Positions 9,287 to 18,522 are shown, counted from the first letter of the stretch. The stretch is 30,542 nt of DNA from Oscillospiraceae bacterium (GCA_016302005.1 JAEDOK010000002.1:1-30542); one strand, 5' to 3'. Notes: generated by a model not told the origin, from the letters alone. A program made the numbers and translations.

Positions 9287-9519
9287 TATGATAAATATAC
9301 CATATATACCGTATATTCTCTGCAAATGTTTTGGGAAGCTAAAGTATTTTGAATCGAATTATGAAAAAAACTGATGTTTAGCGCAGGGATTCCTTGGAAT
9401 TCGCGGAAAAAACGGAATATTAATTTGTGTGAAATGCCTAAAAGCAAAAACAAAAACTGATTGAGTTTTATCGAAAACGCATTTTTTTCCCGAGGATTGT
9501 TATAAATTCAATTTATCTG
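9287..9519. other. AT-rich intergenic spacer
   Basis: About 230 bases with much lower G+C than the neighbouring genes, including poly-A and poly-T runs. I see no open frame, RNA gene or repeat in it. The promoter at 9520-9548 lies at its right end. Confidence 0.6.
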
Positions 9520-9548
9520 TTGATTCTGTGGGCGTTTTGTGCTATATT
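9520..9548 (+). promoter_or_regulatory. Promoter of the membrane protein gene at 9592
   Basis: TTGATT at 9520-9525, a 17-base spacer, and TATATT at 9543-9548 preceded by TGC form an extended -10 promoter. Transcription would start near 9555. Because an alternative TTG start codon at 9520 coincides with the -35 box, this promoter argues for the downstream GTG start at 9592. Confidence 0.7.
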
Positions 9549-9591
9549 ATCGGAAAGAATTTGTCTTTTCTTGTTTTTCGGTGGTGAGCCT

Positions 9592-10152
9592 GTGGTTTCA
9601 AGAAAATACGCGAAGGACTACCGGCTGGAGCCGTATTTGGATTCCTCGGGACGCATCCGCGACCGTGCGGTATACTGCGGTGCCTATTATGTATTTGAAG
9701 CACCGATGCCTGTGATCCGAAGACGAATGCTTTGGCTGATCGCGGCAACGGTGATGTATACCGCCTGCGTTCTGGTACCGCTGCTTATCCCGAACCTGAT
9801 GACGCGGCAGATGTATGTGATGCTGCCGCAATGCGCTGCGCTGATCCCTGTTTATATGTTCTCGGCTGCGATCTGGCGGATCGCAACGGCAGCCAAGCCG
9901 GTCATCCGTGAGCATAAAGAGCGGATCGTCCGCCGCATGCGCATGGCGGTGATCGTTGCGCTGGTGTTCAGCGCGATCAGCCTCATCGGTGCGATAGTTG
10001 CCCTGTGTATCGTGGATGGATTGGGCGCAACGGATTGGCTCGTTGCGGTCTGCAGCTTGATCCGGACAGTGCTCTGCGTCCTGATACTGCCGCTGCGCAC
10101 CGGCTTTCTGATGAAGGAAAGCGAAAGTACTCCGAAGGATTCGGAGCAATAA
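9592..10152 (+). CDS. Hypothetical integral membrane protein
   Basis: I do not recognise the family. With the GTG start at 9592, which has a GGTGGTGAG-type ribosome-binding site and lies downstream of the promoter, the product is 186 residues. A soluble, charged and tyrosine-rich N-terminus (about 45 residues) is followed by roughly four hydrophobic segments: LWLIAATVMYTACVLVPLL, a second around AALIPVYMFSAAIW, a third at VIVALVFSAISLIGAIVALC, and a fourth at WLVAVCSLIRTVLCVLILPL. A basic stretch (REHKERIVRRMRM) separates the two pairs. It ends 57 bases before oppA and may be co-transcribed with it. No function is assigned. Confidence 0.75.
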   Translation: MVSRKYAKDYRLEPYLDSSGRIRDRAVYCGAYYVFEAPMPVIRRRMLWLIAATVMYTACVLVPLLIPNLMTRQMYVMLPQCAALIPVYMFSAAIWRIATAAKPVIREHKERIVRRMRMAVIVALVFSAISLIGAIVALCIVDGLGATDWLVAVCSLIRTVLCVLILPLRTGFLMKESESTPKDSEQ

Positions 10153-10209
10153 CGGATTCTACCCGTAGTTTCACGGTGGAATAACAAAATCATATAGGAG
10201 GATATGAAA

Positions 10210-12573
10210 ATGAAGAAACTGTTAGCACTTCTTCTGGCCCTGTGCATGGTCGTATGCCTGTTCGCAGGCTGCTCCAACGAGCCCGAAGAAACCGTTGCTA
10301 CCGATCCGAGCTCTGAAGCTCCGACCGATCCCAGCAACGAACAACCGACTGAACCCGCGGACGATTATACCGGTGACGAGAGCCTCGTTATCGCGTATGA
10401 CAAGTTCTCCGAGAAGTTCTCCCCGTACTTTGCCGACTCCGGCTACGACCAGGATGTCGTAAGCCTCGTCAGCCTTGGCCTGCTGAGCACTGACCGTGAG
10501 GGCGCTATCGTCATGAACGGCATCGAAGGCGAAGTCCGTCCCTACAACGGCACTGACTACACCTACTACGGTGCTTCCGACCTCGTCATCACCCAGAACG
10601 ATGACGGCTCCGTCGATTACGACATCACCATGAGAGACGACCTCGTATGGTCCGATGGCACCCCCATCACCATCGACGACGTTCTGTTCACCATGTACTC
10701 TTATGCTGACCCGACCTATGACGGCTCCAGCACCTTCTACGCTCTGCCCATCGAAGGCATGGCTGAGTACAGAAACTCCATGGCTTACAAGGCCGACTAC
10801 ATCCTCTCCCTCGGCGAAGGCAGCACTGACTTCAGCGTTGTCACTGAGGACGAGTACAATGCTTACTGGGAAGCTTTCTATGCCGGCGGCGAAGCTTTCG
10901 CGCAGAGCATCATTGACTACGTTCTGAACAACTACGGTGCAGACTACGGCGCAGTTGATGCGATCACCGCTGCTGCTCTGTGGGGCTATGAGCTTCCCTC
11001 CAACGACACTGCCGCTGCCGATATGTTCAAGATGATGGTCGAGAACTACGGCTACGACACCTCCGACGACGGCATCAACAGTGAGATCGCTGACATCTCC
11101 ATCTCCGACTGCATCTATGCAGCTCTGGGCGATAAAGCAGAATCCTACAAGACCGTCATCACCCTGGACGATTCCGTGAAGAACATCTCCGGCATCACCA
11201 AGACCGGCGACAACTCCATCCGTATCCACACCACCAGCTACGATGCTCCCGCTGTTTACCAGCTCGGCATCACCATCACTCCGATGAGCTACTACGGCGA
11301 CCCCGCCCTGTTCGACTATGAGAACAATATGTTCGGCTTCGAAAAGGGCCACCTCGATAAGCTCCGCTCCGAAGAGTGCATGACTCACCCCATGGGCGCC
11401 GGCCCCTACAAGTTCGTCTCCTTCGAGAACGGTCTCGTTACCTTCGAAAAGAACGAGAACTACTTCCTCGGCGAGCCGAAGATCGACAACATCATCTTCC
11501 AGGAAGTTTCCAACTCCGACCGTATTTCCGGTATCGTTAACGGCACTATCGACGGCGGCGAAGTCTCCTTGAACACCGAAGTCGCTGAAGTCATCAGAGG
11601 ATACAACACCAATGGTGAGCTGGTTGACGGTGACGTCATCCATACCTCCCTCATCGACAACCTCGGCTACGGCTATGTCGGTATTAACGCCAACACCGTG
11701 AATGTCGGCGGCGACCCCGGTTCTGAGGCTTCCTGCAACCTGCGTAAGGCTCTCATGACCGTTCTGGCTGTCTACCGTGACTCTTCTGTCGCGTCCTACT
11801 ACGGCGAGCTGGCATCCGTCATTGAGTACCCGATCTCCAACACCTCTTGGGCAGCTCCGCGTCCCGCTGACGAAGGCTACCGGAGAGCTTACTCCGTCGA
11901 TGTCGATGGCAACCCCATCTACACCGCTGATATGACCGAGACCGAGCGCTATGAGGCTGCTAAGAATGCCGCTATCGGCTTCTTGAAGGCCGCTGGCTAC
12001 ACCTTCGACGAGGCTGCCGGTGTCTTCACCGCTGCTCCCGAGGGCGCAAAGCTTGAGTACGAGCTCATCATCCCCGGCGATGGCAAGGGCGATCACCCCG
12101 CATTCTCCATGGTCACCGGCGCACACAACACCCTGGCTGAGATCGGCATCAACCTGATCATCAATGACCCGGCTGACTCCAATGTCCTGTGGGATACCCA
12201 GGATGCCAACCTGCACGAGCTGTGGACTGCTGCTTGGGGCTCCACGGTTGACCCCGATATGTATCAGGTCTACCACTCCAACAACGTCATCGGCAAGGAA
12301 GGCGGCACCGGCTCCAACAAGTACAACATCGCTTCTGAGGAACTCGATGCTCTCATCATGGAAGCTCGTACCTCTGCTGACCAGACCTATCGTAAGTCCC
12401 TCTACACCGAGGCTCTGAATCTGATCATGGACTGGGGCGTTGAGCTTGCTACCTATCAGAGAAAGCTTGCTAACTGCTTCTCCGCTGAGCGCATCAACAT
12501 GGCTACCATGACCCCCGACCAGACTCCGTTCTGGGGTTGGATGAACGATATCCAACTGCTTGAGATGTATTAA
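10210..12573 (+). CDS. oppA: Oligopeptide ABC transporter substrate-binding lipoprotein (OppA-like, enlarged)
   Basis: This is a membrane-anchored family-5 (SBP_bac_5) binding protein that captures peptides outside the cell. The signal peptide MKKLLALLLALCMVVCLFAGC ends in a lipobox with the lipidated cysteine at residue 21. A Pro/Thr/Glu-rich linker follows, then the binding domain. An AGGAGG site at 10196-10201 lies only two bases from ATG 10204 but eight from ATG 10210, so I chose 10210. At 787 residues it is some 200 longer than typical OppA. The extra length lies partly in a Tyr/Asp-rich region around residues 215-300. Codon choice differs from neighbouring genes (frequent GCT, TCC, CGT and GTC), consistent with high expression. 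Confidence 0.92.
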   Translation: MKKLLALLLALCMVVCLFAGCSNEPEETVATDPSSEAPTDPSNEQPTEPADDYTGDESLVIAYDKFSEKFSPYFADSGYDQDVVSLVSLGLLSTDREGAIVMNGIEGEVRPYNGTDYTYYGASDLVITQNDDGSVDYDITMRDDLVWSDGTPITIDDVLFTMYSYADPTYDGSSTFYALPIEGMAEYRNSMAYKADYILSLGEGSTDFSVVTEDEYNAYWEAFYAGGEAFAQSIIDYVLNNYGADYGAVDAITAAALWGYELPSNDTAAADMFKMMVENYGYDTSDDGINSEIADISISDCIYAALGDKAESYKTVITLDDSVKNISGITKTGDNSIRIHTTSYDAPAVYQLGITITPMSYYGDPALFDYENNMFGFEKGHLDKLRSEECMTHPMGAGPYKFVSFENGLVTFEKNENYFLGEPKIDNIIFQEVSNSDRISGIVNGTIDGGEVSLNTEVAEVIRGYNTNGELVDGDVIHTSLIDNLGYGYVGINANTVNVGGDPGSEASCNLRKALMTVLAVYRDSSVASYYGELASVIEYPISNTSWAAPRPADEGYRRAYSVDVDGNPIYTADMTETERYEAAKNAAIGFLKAAGYTFDEAAGVFTAAPEGAKLEYELIIPGDGKGDHPAFSMVTGAHNTLAEIGINLIINDPADSNVLWDTQDANLHELWTAAWGSTVDPDMYQVYHSNNVIGKEGGTGSNKYNIASEELDALIMEARTSADQTYRKSLYTEALNLIMDWGVELATYQRKLANCFSAERINMATMTPDQTPFWGWMNDIQLLEMY

Positions 12574-12600
12574 TTAGCGAAGGCTAATTGAATTTCACCG

Positions 12601-12692
12601 CTGCTGTGCCCCTTCACGGGGCACAGGCAGTGCGTAAATATCGTTGTATTTACGTCATGATGACATGCCTCCTTTCCGGGAGGCATGTCATC
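12601..12692 (+). promoter_or_regulatory. Three tandem hairpins between oppA and oppB
   Basis: Three stem-loops fill this gap. CTGCTGTGCCCC pairs with GGGGCACAGGCAG (12601-12630, one bulge). CGTAAATA pairs with TATTTACG (12633-12654). GATGACATGCCTCC pairs exactly with GGAGGCATGTCATC (12659-12692, 14 bp). A smaller AATTAGC/GCTAATT pair overlaps the oppA stop. None is followed by a T-run, so they look like processing or mRNA-stabilising structures, or partial attenuators. Such structures commonly let a binding-protein mRNA accumulate above its permeases. Confidence 0.75.
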
Positions 12693-12726
12693 GCGGGTTA
12701 TAAAAATAAAGGTCGGAGAGGTATAT

Positions 12727-13713
12727 ATGTTCAAATTTATTCTAAAGCGCTTGCTGCTGAGTCTGATGATACTCTTCTTCGTGTTATTCATCATTTATGG
12801 ACTTATGTATTCCCTGCCGGCAAGCTACCCTGAAAAAAGAGCGAGAGAAATGGCCTCCAAGGCAGGCCAGACGAAATCCTATGAACAGCTATTAGACGAA
12901 ATGAATGCGCGTTACGGCATGGACAAGGATAATGTCTTTGGCGGTTATATGACTTGGCTGGGATCCGCTGTCAAAGGCGATTTCGGCGATAGCTGGACTT
13001 GGACGCAGCCTTGTACAAAAGTTTTTACCAGTAGGATCTGGTATACGTTTGCTCTAAATGTCATCGTATTCTTGATAGAAATATCCCTTGCGATACCATT
13101 AGGTATTTTAGCGGCACGAAAACAGTATTCTATGATAGACTATACTGTTACTGTTCTTGCGATGATCGGCATATCCATGCCTTCGTTCTTCGTCGCAACG
13201 TGTCTGAAAATGATTTTCGGCGGAATTTTGCCGATGTACGGCACGGTCTCACCGGATGCTGCGCTTACAATGACGGAATTTGAACAGTTCATTGATATGG
13301 CGAAGCATTTTATCCTGCCGAGTTTGACTTTGATTCTTGTTGGCATGGGCGATCTGATGCGTTATACGCGTACCAACACCCTCGAAGTGCTGAATGCGGA
13401 CTATATCCGCACGGCGCGCGCGAAGGGTCTTGCGGAGAAGCGCGTCATCAATTACCATGCGTTTAGAAATACACTGATCCCCATTGTCACCATCGTTGGC
13501 AATATGCTGCCGGGCCTGTTCGGCGGCGCAATGATCACGGAACAGCTCTTCAGCTTCCAGGGCATTGGTCAGGCATCCTTTGCCTCGATGATGGGCGGCG
13601 ATATTCCCTTTACCATGTTCTATCTCGGGTTCTCCACCATTCTGACTCTGCTCGGTACGCTGCTGGCAGACATTCTCTATGCCGTGGTCGACCCGCGTGT
13701 CCGCGTGAACTAA
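12727..13713 (+). CDS. oppB: Oligopeptide ABC transporter permease OppB
   Basis: This 328-residue inner-membrane permease forms half of the transport channel. It begins with a classic OppB N-terminus (MFKFILKRLLLSLMILFFVLFIIYG) and has about six membrane segments. The EAA-type coupling loop that contacts the ATPases is DYIRTARAKGLAEKRVINYH, followed by FRNTLIPIVT. I chose ATG 12727, which follows a GGAGAGG site. A longer frame starting at 12685 would begin inside the 14-bp hairpin. The oppC start lies 12 bases after the stop. Confidence 0.94.
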   Translation: MFKFILKRLLLSLMILFFVLFIIYGLMYSLPASYPEKRAREMASKAGQTKSYEQLLDEMNARYGMDKDNVFGGYMTWLGSAVKGDFGDSWTWTQPCTKVFTSRIWYTFALNVIVFLIEISLAIPLGILAARKQYSMIDYTVTVLAMIGISMPSFFVATCLKMIFGGILPMYGTVSPDAALTMTEFEQFIDMAKHFILPSLTLILVGMGDLMRYTRTNTLEVLNADYIRTARAKGLAEKRVINYHAFRNTLIPIVTIVGNMLPGLFGGAMITEQLFSFQGIGQASFASMMGGDIPFTMFYLGFSTILTLLGTLLADILYAVVDPRVRVN

Positions 13714-13725
13714 GGAGGTGCTTTC

Positions 13726-15834
13726 ATGGAAAGAAATAGTTTAAATGAAGCCCTGAAGCGCCGCGGTGAAAACGCGAACAAAAATGTCGGTGAAGAGGCG
13801 GGCGGTCTGGATGACAGCCGCCGCGTAAAGGTGCTCTCTCCCGGCAGACTGGTGTTCAAGCGCTTTGTGCGCAACCGTTTGGGAGTGATTGGCTTCTGCA
13901 TTTTGGTTGCCATTTTTGCGTTCTCATTCATTGGACCGTTTTTCTACTCCTACGGCGAGACACAGGTCTTTACTCACTACAGCATGATGCAGCGCGAGTT
14001 TGCGCACGCGAAGTTTAACACAGAGTTTACCCAGAGCGCGATCCCCGATGTGGAGCCTCTGCCCATAAAGGTGAAGCACTCTACGAACTCCTTTATTAAG
14101 GAGATGGCAGAGAAGAATCTCACGGACTACACAGTTTCCGCGAGCGAAACCGGCGAGCTTTATGTGCTTGAACAGATCAATGAAAACGTCTATTGCTGGT
14201 TCCGCGAGACAGGTACGCAGATTGGCACCTATACTTCTGCTGCAACCATTTGCTCCGATTTGAACTATCTCCGTGATGCAGTATCCGCTACGGCAGATGA
14301 CGGCACGGCGGTCGATGCGGGACTTTTGGAAGCAGCAAGAGCTGCCTTTAAGACTTTGAAGGGCAGCAACAAGGAAGCGTCCTTTGAATATGAAGGTGAA
14401 AGCTATCTTGTGATCTCGCTGGGCAAGCAGGACTTCTCTCTGAAGTATGCCAATTCCGCGATCGAGGGGCTGAGTGCCTCCATGGCGGAGGATGAGGCAG
14501 CGCTGATCGAAGCGGCTGCCGCGGCGCTGGAGGACGGGACCTGTTGCTTTGAGTATAACGGAGACCGGTACACTGTTATGGATGTTGAAGGCATGCCGCA
14601 TACTCTGACGAAGATCACGGGCAGGGAGACTGTCTCCTATTATTCCAATTTGACGCTGAACCTTGCCGATGGGCAGGACGGCTTGAATCGCGACGCGATG
14701 AAAACTGCCGCTTTGTCGAGCTTTGCCGGTGATGGCAGCTTTGAATTTGACGGCGCGAAGTACACCCTTGATGCGGTGGAGCTGGGGATCACCAACGAAG
14801 CCGGTGAGAGTGTTGCGCTGTTCACTGAGATGTCCGTTGTTGACTCGAACTCCCAGGATACATTCTCCATTGCGTTCAAAGAGGCTTTGAACGAGACTTT
14901 GAGCGCGATGAAGGAAACCAACGCAAAGGAAGGCAGCATTACCTGGTCGTTGAGCCAAAAGGACATTGAGAAGGACGAAGAGGGCAATGAAATTTTGGTG
15001 GATAAGCTCGACGATAACGGAAATCCTATCTATGAGGATGAGGTTCTTAAGATCACTGAGCTGACGGGCAACTATACCATCACCAGAGAGCTTCCGTTCT
15101 ATGTCATCGAAAAGTTTGCGCCGATGAGTTCCGAACATCCCTTCGGCACTGATGGTCACGGCATGGATATGCTGGCTCGTATGATGTATGGCGGTCGTGT
15201 TTCCCTGATGGTCGGTTTTATCGTCGTCTTTTTGGAGATGGTGCTCGGCATCATCATGGGCGGCATTGCCGGCTACTTTGGCGGCTGGGTCGACACCCTC
15301 ATCATGCGTCTGGTCGAGATATTCTACTGCATCCCGAGTTATCCGATCCTGATCATATTAGGCGGATTTATGGATGCGTCAAGAATGCCGGCTACAGAAC
15401 GACTCTATGTTATGATGGCGGTTCTCGGTGTTCTCGGCTGGGCAGGCGTGGCGCGTATGGTGCGCGGTCAGATCCTCTCGCTGCGTGAGCAGGAGTTCAT
15501 GGTCGCGGCAGAAGCCACCGGTGTCCGTGTGCGTCATCGTATTTTCCGCCACCTTGTTCCGAATGTCATGCCGCAGTTGATCGTTTCCGCGACCAGCGGC
15601 TTGGGCGGCGTTATTCTGACGGAGTCCTCGCTGTCCTTCCTCGGTCTGGGCGTTAAGTTCCCGTTGGCAACTTGGGGCAATATGATCGACTTCGTTACCG
15701 GTCTGAATGAAAACCTTGCACGATATGTGTATATTTGGCTGCCGGTAGGCTTGCTGATCTGCTTGACGGTTATCTCCTTCAACTTTGTCGGCGATGCCCT
15801 GCGTGATGCGTTTGACCCCAAGATGAAGAGATAA
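13726..15834 (+). CDS. oppC: Oligopeptide ABC transporter permease OppC with a ~390-residue external insertion
   Basis: The protein has 702 residues, about twice a normal OppC. Residues 1 to ~80 hold the cytoplasmic start and TM1 (RLGVIGFCILVAIFAFSFIG), the OppC_N region. The canonical permease resumes at HPFGTDGHGMDMLARMMYGG (H471 onward), with five more membrane segments and the EAA loop around EQEFMVAAEATGVRVRH. Between them, residues ~80-465 are predicted to face outward, since TM1 in this family is followed by an external loop. The insert contains a repeated motif, F-E-[YF]-x-G-x-x-Y, at residues 220, 275 and 339. AAGGAGG precedes the ATG. The gene lies in a normal opp order, and no frameshift interrupts the insertion. 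Confidence 0.93.
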   Translation: MERNSLNEALKRRGENANKNVGEEAGGLDDSRRVKVLSPGRLVFKRFVRNRLGVIGFCILVAIFAFSFIGPFFYSYGETQVFTHYSMMQREFAHAKFNTEFTQSAIPDVEPLPIKVKHSTNSFIKEMAEKNLTDYTVSASETGELYVLEQINENVYCWFRETGTQIGTYTSAATICSDLNYLRDAVSATADDGTAVDAGLLEAARAAFKTLKGSNKEASFEYEGESYLVISLGKQDFSLKYANSAIEGLSASMAEDEAALIEAAAAALEDGTCCFEYNGDRYTVMDVEGMPHTLTKITGRETVSYYSNLTLNLADGQDGLNRDAMKTAALSSFAGDGSFEFDGAKYTLDAVELGITNEAGESVALFTEMSVVDSNSQDTFSIAFKEALNETLSAMKETNAKEGSITWSLSQKDIEKDEEGNEILVDKLDDNGNPIYEDEVLKITELTGNYTITRELPFYVIEKFAPMSSEHPFGTDGHGMDMLARMMYGGRVSLMVGFIVVFLEMVLGIIMGGIAGYFGGWVDTLIMRLVEIFYCIPSYPILIILGGFMDASRMPATERLYVMMAVLGVLGWAGVARMVRGQILSLREQEFMVAAEATGVRVRHRIFRHLVPNVMPQLIVSATSGLGGVILTESSLSFLGLGVKFPLATWGNMIDFVTGLNENLARYVYIWLPVGLLICLTVISFNFVGDALRDAFDPKMKR

Positions 15835-15847
15835 GGAGGTATTCCGA

Positions 15848-17050
15848 ATGGCATTGTTTAAGAAGAAAAATCGGGGTGACTCCTATATCTCCGCGAAGGA
15901 GTCCCGCCGAATCACAAGGATGAACCGCAAGATCACCAACAAGCTGGAGCATGATCGTGCGGATGCCAATAAGGATCCCGCGCTCTATACCACAAAGATG
16001 CGCGACCCGAATAACGTTCTGGAGCTGGAAAACGTCTGTACGCACTTCTTTACAGACGTGGGTATCGTCCGCGCGGTCGACGGCATTTCCTTTGATGTGC
16101 CGAAATGCTCGACGGTTGGTGTGGTCGGTGAGTCCGGCTGCGGCAAGTCGGTTACCAGTCTGTCCATCATGCAACTTTTGCAGCGTCCGACCGGCCAGAC
16201 CGTCGGCGGCGAGATCCGCTTGAATATGGGCGACGGGAAAGCCTATAACATTGTTAACACACCCACAAAGATCATGCAGGAGCTTCGCGGAAACAAGATC
16301 TCCATGATCTTCCAGGAGCCGATGACCAGTCTGAACCCTGTGTTCCGTATCGGTATGCAGATCGAAGAGGTCATTAAGCTGCATAATCCCGAGATGTCCA
16401 AGGAGGACATCAAAGCGCGTACGCTGGAAATGCTTGAGCTTGTTGGCATTGCCAACAAGGAAGGCGTCTATCGTATGTACCCTCATGAGCTTTCCGGCGG
16501 TATGCGTCAGCGTGTTATGATCGCGATCGCACTTGCCTGTAATCCGGCATTGATCATCGCGGACGAGCCGACAACGGCACTCGATGTTACCATTCAGGCG
16601 CAGATCCTCGATCTGTTGCGGAACCTGAAGGAAAAGATCAACAGCTCCATCATGCTTATCACGCATGACCTTGGTGTTGTTGCGGGTATGGCGGATTATG
16701 TTGTTGTTATGTACGCCGGACGAGTGATCGAAAAGGGCACTGCGGATGAGATTTTCCACCATCCGATGCACCCGTACACCATCGGTCTGATGAAGTCCAA
16801 GCCGGTCGTCGGCAAGAAGGTCGACGAGTTATATAACATCCCCGGCAGCGTTCCGAACCCCGTGGATATGCCGAACTATTGCTACTTCCGCGACCGCTGC
16901 GAAATGCAGTGTGATAAGTGCAGCGGCAAGTATCCTCCGGAGATCAAGGTCGGCGATACGCATTATGTTTCCTGCTATCGTTTTTTTGATGACGGCGAGA
17001 TCATGGGTTATCCCAAATCTGTAAGTGTGGAGGATCTGCAAAATGGCTGA
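15848..17050 (+). CDS. oppD: Oligopeptide ABC transporter ATPase OppD
   Basis: This 400-residue ATPase powers peptide import on the inner face of the membrane. It shows Walker A GESGCGKS (94-101), signature LSGGMRQR (215 onward) and Walker B LIIADEPT with catalytic E240. A basic N-terminal extension of about 55 residues precedes the usual start of the ABC domain and is unusual. The C-terminal oligopeptide domain carries a cysteine cluster (CYFRDRCEMQCDKC and a later VSCY), which in this family is typical and may bind a metal centre. AAGGAGG precedes ATG 15848. The stop overlaps the oppF start by eight bases. Confidence 0.95.
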   Translation: MALFKKKNRGDSYISAKESRRITRMNRKITNKLEHDRADANKDPALYTTKMRDPNNVLELENVCTHFFTDVGIVRAVDGISFDVPKCSTVGVVGESGCGKSVTSLSIMQLLQRPTGQTVGGEIRLNMGDGKAYNIVNTPTKIMQELRGNKISMIFQEPMTSLNPVFRIGMQIEEVIKLHNPEMSKEDIKARTLEMLELVGIANKEGVYRMYPHELSGGMRQRVMIAIALACNPALIIADEPTTALDVTIQAQILDLLRNLKEKINSSIMLITHDLGVVAGMADYVVVMYAGRVIEKGTADEIFHHPMHPYTIGLMKSKPVVGKKVDELYNIPGSVPNPVDMPNYCYFRDRCEMQCDKCSGKYPPEIKVGDTHYVSCYRFFDDGEIMGYPKSVSVEDLQNG

Positions 17051-18134
17051 CGATAAAGTTTTAGAGCAGAAGGCGTCCACGGATAACCGTTTCGATGGCG
17101 CAGAGAACGATCCGGATAATCTGCTGGTCGTTAAGAATCTGAAAAAGTATTTTCCGATCAAGTCCAGCTTCTTCCGCGTGACGGTGGGGAATGTCAAGGC
17201 TGTTGACGATGTTTCCTTCATCGTCAAGCGCGGCACGACCATGAGCTTGGTTGGCGAGTCCGGCTGTGGCAAGTCCACCATCGGCAGAACGATCCTTCGG
17301 CTGCACGAAAAGACAGCCGGTGAGGTTTACTTCAACGGTCAGGAGATATTCTCCCTGTCGAAGTCCGACCTCCGCAAAACAAGACCCGCAACCCAGATCA
17401 TCTTCCAGGATCCGTATTCCAGCCTTTCTCCGCGTCTGCCGGTCGGTGAAATTATCGGTGAGGCAGTCCGCGAGCACGGTATTGTCCCGAAGGAAGAGTT
17501 TGACGACTATATCACCCGTGTTATGGAAGCCTGCGGACTGGCAGAATATCATAAGGATCGCTATCCGCATGAGTTCTCCGGCGGTCAGCGTCAGCGCATT
17601 TGCATTGCGCGTGCCCTGGCGTTGAATCCCGACTTCATCCTTTGCGATGAGCCGGTTTCCGCACTGGATGTTTCCATTCAGGCGCAGATCATCAACCTGC
17701 TGCGTGACCTGCAGAAGCAGTTCGGTCTGACCTATCTGTTCATCTCCCATGACCTGTCTGTCGTTGAGCATATTTCCGATACGGTCGGTGTTATGTACCT
17801 TGGTAATCTTGTTGAGTACGGTAATAAGGAGGATCTGTTTAAGCATCCGCTGCATCCGTACACCGATGCGCTGTTTTCCGCAATTCCGGTGCCCGATCCG
17901 GATGTGAAGATGAAGCGAGTGATTTTGGAAGGCTCGATCCCGTCGCCTGCCAATCCGCCTTCCGGCTGTAAGTTCCATACGCGCTGCAAGCATTGTATGG
18001 AGGTCTGCAAACAAGAGGCTCCGGAGGAAAACTGGGTCAACGAGACACATTATGTCCGGTGCCACCTCTATGATAAGGGGCGCGAGGAAGAACTGCAAAA
18101 GTATCTGAATGAAAAGGCAGTCAGCAGCACATAA
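17043..18134 (+). CDS. oppF: Oligopeptide ABC transporter ATPase OppF
   Basis: This is the second ATPase of the importer, 363 residues. It has Walker A GESGCGKS (71-78), signature FSGGQRQR (178 onward) and Walker B FILCDEPVSALD with E203. The C-terminal oligopeptide domain has the same cysteine pattern as OppD (CKFHTRCKHCMEVC). I chose ATG 17043, which has a GGAGG site upstream inside the end of oppD; a GTG at 17025 is in frame but lacks a proper site. The eight-base overlap with oppD implies coupled translation of the ATPase pair. Confidence 0.95.
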   Translation: MADDKVLEQKASTDNRFDGAENDPDNLLVVKNLKKYFPIKSSFFRVTVGNVKAVDDVSFIVKRGTTMSLVGESGCGKSTIGRTILRLHEKTAGEVYFNGQEIFSLSKSDLRKTRPATQIIFQDPYSSLSPRLPVGEIIGEAVREHGIVPKEEFDDYITRVMEACGLAEYHKDRYPHEFSGGQRQRICIARALALNPDFILCDEPVSALDVSIQAQIINLLRDLQKQFGLTYLFISHDLSVVEHISDTVGVMYLGNLVEYGNKEDLFKHPLHPYTDALFSAIPVPDPDVKMKRVILEGSIPSPANPPSGCKFHTRCKHCMEVCKQEAPEENWVNETHYVRCHLYDKGREEELQKYLNEKAVSST

Positions 18135-18140
18135 TATTAA

Positions 18141-18174
18141 AAAATGGGGAGAGCCATAGGGCGCTCCCCATTTT
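18141..18174 (+). terminator. Terminator-like hairpin after oppF
   Basis: AAAATGGGGAG (18141-18151) pairs with CTCCCCATTTT (18164-18174), ending in TTTT. It lies six bases after the oppF stop. The ribosome-binding site of the next small gene (AAAGGAG, 18177-18183) begins almost at once, so termination here may be partial. Confidence 0.7.
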
Positions 18175-18190
18175 GCAAAGGAGATCGGCA

Positions 18191-18520
18191 ATGAGTAGAA
18201 GAACGAAACAATACGATGATGATGACGGTCGCACGATCGCGCCGATGAACATTGAAGGAATGCCATGGTATGTCGGTCCCTCCGCCGCCGGGTCGAAAAA
18301 AAAGAAGAAGCCGGAAAACGGCGAGGAGGAAGAATCCCCCGAGGCGCAATATCGTCGGCAGCTCATGGAGGAGGATCCCGATGCCTATCGAAAGCTGGAC
18401 AAACGCGAGAGACGCGCATTGATGTTTGCGTCTTTTAAGGCAGCGATGTTGGTTGCAGGCGTATTTTTGGTGGGCTTCACGATCTTCATTTGTTTTTGTG
18501 TCTTTGTTTGGTTCCGATAA
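18191..18520 (+). CDS. Small hypothetical protein with one C-terminal membrane segment
   Basis: I do not recognise this 109-residue protein. The N-terminal two-thirds is hydrophilic, with a DDDDG stretch, a lysine run (SKKKKK) and an acidic stretch (NGEEEESPE). The segment EEDPDAYRKLDKRERRAL precedes one hydrophobic helix, AAMLVAGVFLVGFTIFICFCVFVWF, at the very end, so it is probably a tail-anchored membrane protein with its bulk in the cytoplasm. ATG 18191 has an AAAGGAG site seven bases upstream. It sits between the oppF hairpin and a strong terminator. Confidence 0.75.
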   Translation: MSRRTKQYDDDDGRTIAPMNIEGMPWYVGPSAAGSKKKKKPENGEEEESPEAQYRRQLMEEDPDAYRKLDKRERRALMFASFKAAMLVAGVFLVGFTIFICFCVFVWFR

Positions 18521-18522
18521 TA

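Noticed and set aside
10222..12555. 777-codon open frame antisense to oppA
   Set aside because: It arises from the codon bias of oppA. The product is Val/Gly/Asp-rich with no domain, signal or ribosome-binding site.
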